Part shown: positions 5,923-5,990 of the stretch, one piece after another
How positions within the stretch are numbered: position 1 is the stretch's first letter
How the letters are laid out: every line of letters starts with the position of its first letter
NCBI RefSeq assembly: GCF_040605455.1
Contig: NZ_JBEXCV010000278.1
Coordinates: 1 to 5,990 of the forward strand
Reading direction: 5' to 3'
Origin: Embleya sp040605455
GTDB lineage: Bacteria; Actinomycetota; Actinomycetes; Streptomycetales; Streptomycetaceae
DNA: 5,990 bases
Position numbers and translations under genes: made by a program
The notes under the pieces: generated by a model
Told to the model about the DNA's origin: nothing
What the model saw: only the letters and a program-made list of their open reading frames with translations
The model's database searches: none

Positions 5923-5945
5923 GGCCGACGCACCGCGCGTCGGTC
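5923..5945. terminator. Hairpin downstream of the transporter remnant
   Basis: GGCCGACGC-accgc-GCGTCGGTC forms a 9-base-pair stem (one G-U pair) with a 5-base loop, 65 bases after the stop codon. There is no T-run. It is probably the original terminator of the transporter gene. Confidence 0.5.
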
Positions 5946-5947
5946 GT

Positions 5948-5986
5948 CCGCGCCGGCGCGGGCTGCTGGGCCGGCCACACCCGGCC
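5948..5986. repeat. Two further inverted repeats near the window end
   Basis: CCGCGCCGGCGCGG (5948-5961) is a 14-base perfect palindrome. GGCCGG-ccacac-CCGGCC (5969-5986) is a 6-base-pair hairpin. Together with the 9-base-pair hairpin just upstream they make a dense cluster that may terminate transcription from either side. No gene is supported between 5858 and 5990. Confidence 0.35.
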
Positions 5987-5990
5987 GCCC

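Overview
The window is very GC-rich with strong G/C bias at third codon positions and purine-rich ribosome binding sites. This points to an actinomycete chromosome, most likely Streptomyces or a close relative. The species cannot be named from the sequence alone. All supported genes lie on the + strand, and no tRNA, rRNA, CRISPR array, insertion sequence or prophage gene was seen.

Region by region: (1) 1-185, a leader with a C-run. (2) 186-848, an orphan 220-residue protein that I do not recognise, whose C-terminal third looks faintly like a cold-shock/OB fold. (3) 859-2196, a ROK-family transcriptional regulator only 10 bases downstream, so the two are probably one operon. (4) 2197-2516, a C-rich, T-poor 320-base spacer with inverted repeats and a cUUCGg hairpin. 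(5) 2517-3554, a complete ROK-family sugar kinase (glucokinase-like). (6) 3555-3813, a cluster of hairpins including a 26-base perfect palindrome, then a short leader. (7) 3814-4971, a two-domain protein with a carboxymuconolactone-decarboxylase-like domain followed by an alpha/beta hydrolase. (8) 4972-5179, non-coding sequence or gene debris. (9) 5180-5857, the C-terminal six-helix half of a 14-helix DHA2-type MFS exporter, without its N-terminal half. (10) 5858-5990, several hairpins, probably a transcription terminator region.

The first three genes read as a carbohydrate-responsive module: a regulator with a degenerate sugar-kinase fold upstream of an active-looking kinase of the same superfamily. 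The unknown first protein is co-transcribed with the regulator. The hydrolase fusion is a separate unit insulated by the hairpin cluster; its domain order is the reverse of the known PcaL (PcaD-PcaC) fusion. The transporter remnant looks like the scar of a deletion. I found no convincing new multi-gene system. The most promising leads are the orphan protein, the reversed fusion, the overlapping hairpins after the kinase, and the deletion junction near 5180.
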